From contig NZ_JARHUJ010000008.1 of the NCBI RefSeq assembly GCF_029223285.1, positions 372,001 to 436,000 on the forward strand: a stretch of 64,000 nucleotides of DNA, written 5' to 3'. The notes under the pieces were generated by a model. It made no database searches, was not told the origin of the DNA, and saw only the letters and a list, made by a program, of their open reading frames with translations. Source of the DNA: Paraflavitalea sp. CAU 1676. Lineage in GTDB: Bacteria > Bacteroidota > Bacteroidia > Chitinophagales > Chitinophagaceae. Shown in pieces: positions 63,623 through 64,000 of the stretch (within the stretch, counting starts at the first letter, position 1; every line of letters starts with the position of its first letter). Position numbers and translations under genes: made by a program.

Positions 63623-64000
63623 TTACTCTTTCTTCAATACCAGTTCCTGCATGTCCCCATAGTTCTCATAGCTGGAGGTCACCACTTTGTCGCCGGGTTT
63701 CAGGCCTTCCAGTACTTCGTAATAATCAGGGCTTTGACGGCCCAGGCTGATGTTGACCTTATAAGCCGTGCTGCCGCTTTCGCTCACCTTAAAGATCCAG
63801 TTGCCACCCGTTTGTTGGTAGAAACCGCCCTTCGCCAGCAGGATCGCTTCTGTTTCATCGCTCAGCGCCAGGCGGATCTGCAGGGTTTGACCACGACGGA
63901 TGCCCTTGGGTACATCACCTACAAACAGCATATCTACCTGAAAGCGGCCCGCAGTAACCTGTGTATACACTTTGGTAATGCGGAGCTTGTAGGATTTGCC
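63623..64000 (-). CDS. MacA/HlyD-type periplasmic adaptor, C-terminal part (cut by window end)
   Basis: 125 residues of the C-terminus are visible; the frame runs out of the window at 64000. The strip VTAGRFQVDMLFVGDVPKGI followed by RRGQTLQIRLAL is the beta-barrel domain. YKVNISLGRQSPDYYEVLEG followed by LKPGDKVVTSSYENYGDMQE is the membrane-proximal domain, with the G-L-K-P-G-D-x-V-V signature of RND/MacA-type adaptors. Such proteins bridge an inner-membrane pump to a TolC-type duct. As the upstream gene of the train it suggests a MacAB-like efflux or export assembly. The N-terminal lipoyl and hairpin domains are outside the window. Confidence 0.85.
   Translation of the reverse strand, partial: GKSYKLRITKVYTQVTAGRFQVDMLFVGDVPKGIRRGQTLQIRLALSDETEAILLAKGGFYQQTGGNWIFKVSESGSTAYKVNISLGRQSPDYYEVLEGLKPGDKVVTSSYENYGDMQELVLKKE

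Overview
The window comes from a Gram-negative member of the Bacteroidota, most likely family Chitinophagaceae (family level is inference). The signs are type IX secretion (T9SS) C-terminal sorting domains on two surface proteins, DUF4097 and DUF1963 (YwqG-like) proteins, a TolC-type outer-membrane protein, many start sites without a Shine-Dalgarno sequence, and very large numbers of long FtsX/MacB-like ABC permeases. No rRNA, tRNA, CRISPR array, transposase or phage gene was seen.

Positions 1-16.6 kb hold surface and secreted proteins. A co-directional trio (364-11969, + strand) encodes a 1973-residue NIDO/CARDB-repeat giant, a likely beta-propeller protein coupled to it by a TAATG overlap, and a 1534-residue protein with an intact M23 zinc-peptidase motif set, MopE-type repeats and a T9SS sorting domain. 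A strong terminator follows, then a DUF1963 protein. A nested palindromic terminator separates this from a two-gene minus-strand unit: a T9SS-sorted secreted protein and a right-handed beta-helix protein with GH110-like motifs.

Positions 16.8-26.7 kb hold a small ABC module (permease, ATPase, TolC; minus strand) behind a 443-bp leader rich in direct and inverted repeats. Next come a FadL/OMPP1-like outer-membrane protein, a divergent large MscS-type channel, and a second DUF1963 protein.

Positions 26.8-64 kb are the main feature. This is one uninterrupted minus-strand gene train of about 37 kb. In transcription order it has a MacA/HlyD-type adaptor (cut by the window edge), a 72-residue exported peptide, one LolD/MacB-type ATPase, and 14 consecutive full-length permeases of 793-815 residues. 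Each permease is an internally duplicated FtsX/MacB unit (1+3+1+3 membrane segments). Only two other genes interrupt the permeases: an 87-residue lipoprotein after permease 1 and a DUF4097 solenoid protein after permease 10. Gaps are 18-104 bp, no permease is visibly broken, and no second ATPase gene is present. The cytoplasmic KEIGIRKVLGA motifs are nearly invariant while the periplasmic domains diverge strongly, which suggests (inference) that many permeases share one ATPase. Permeases are called array permease 1 (AP1, next to the ATPase) to AP14 (last); the separate permease at 18909-21302 is called P0.
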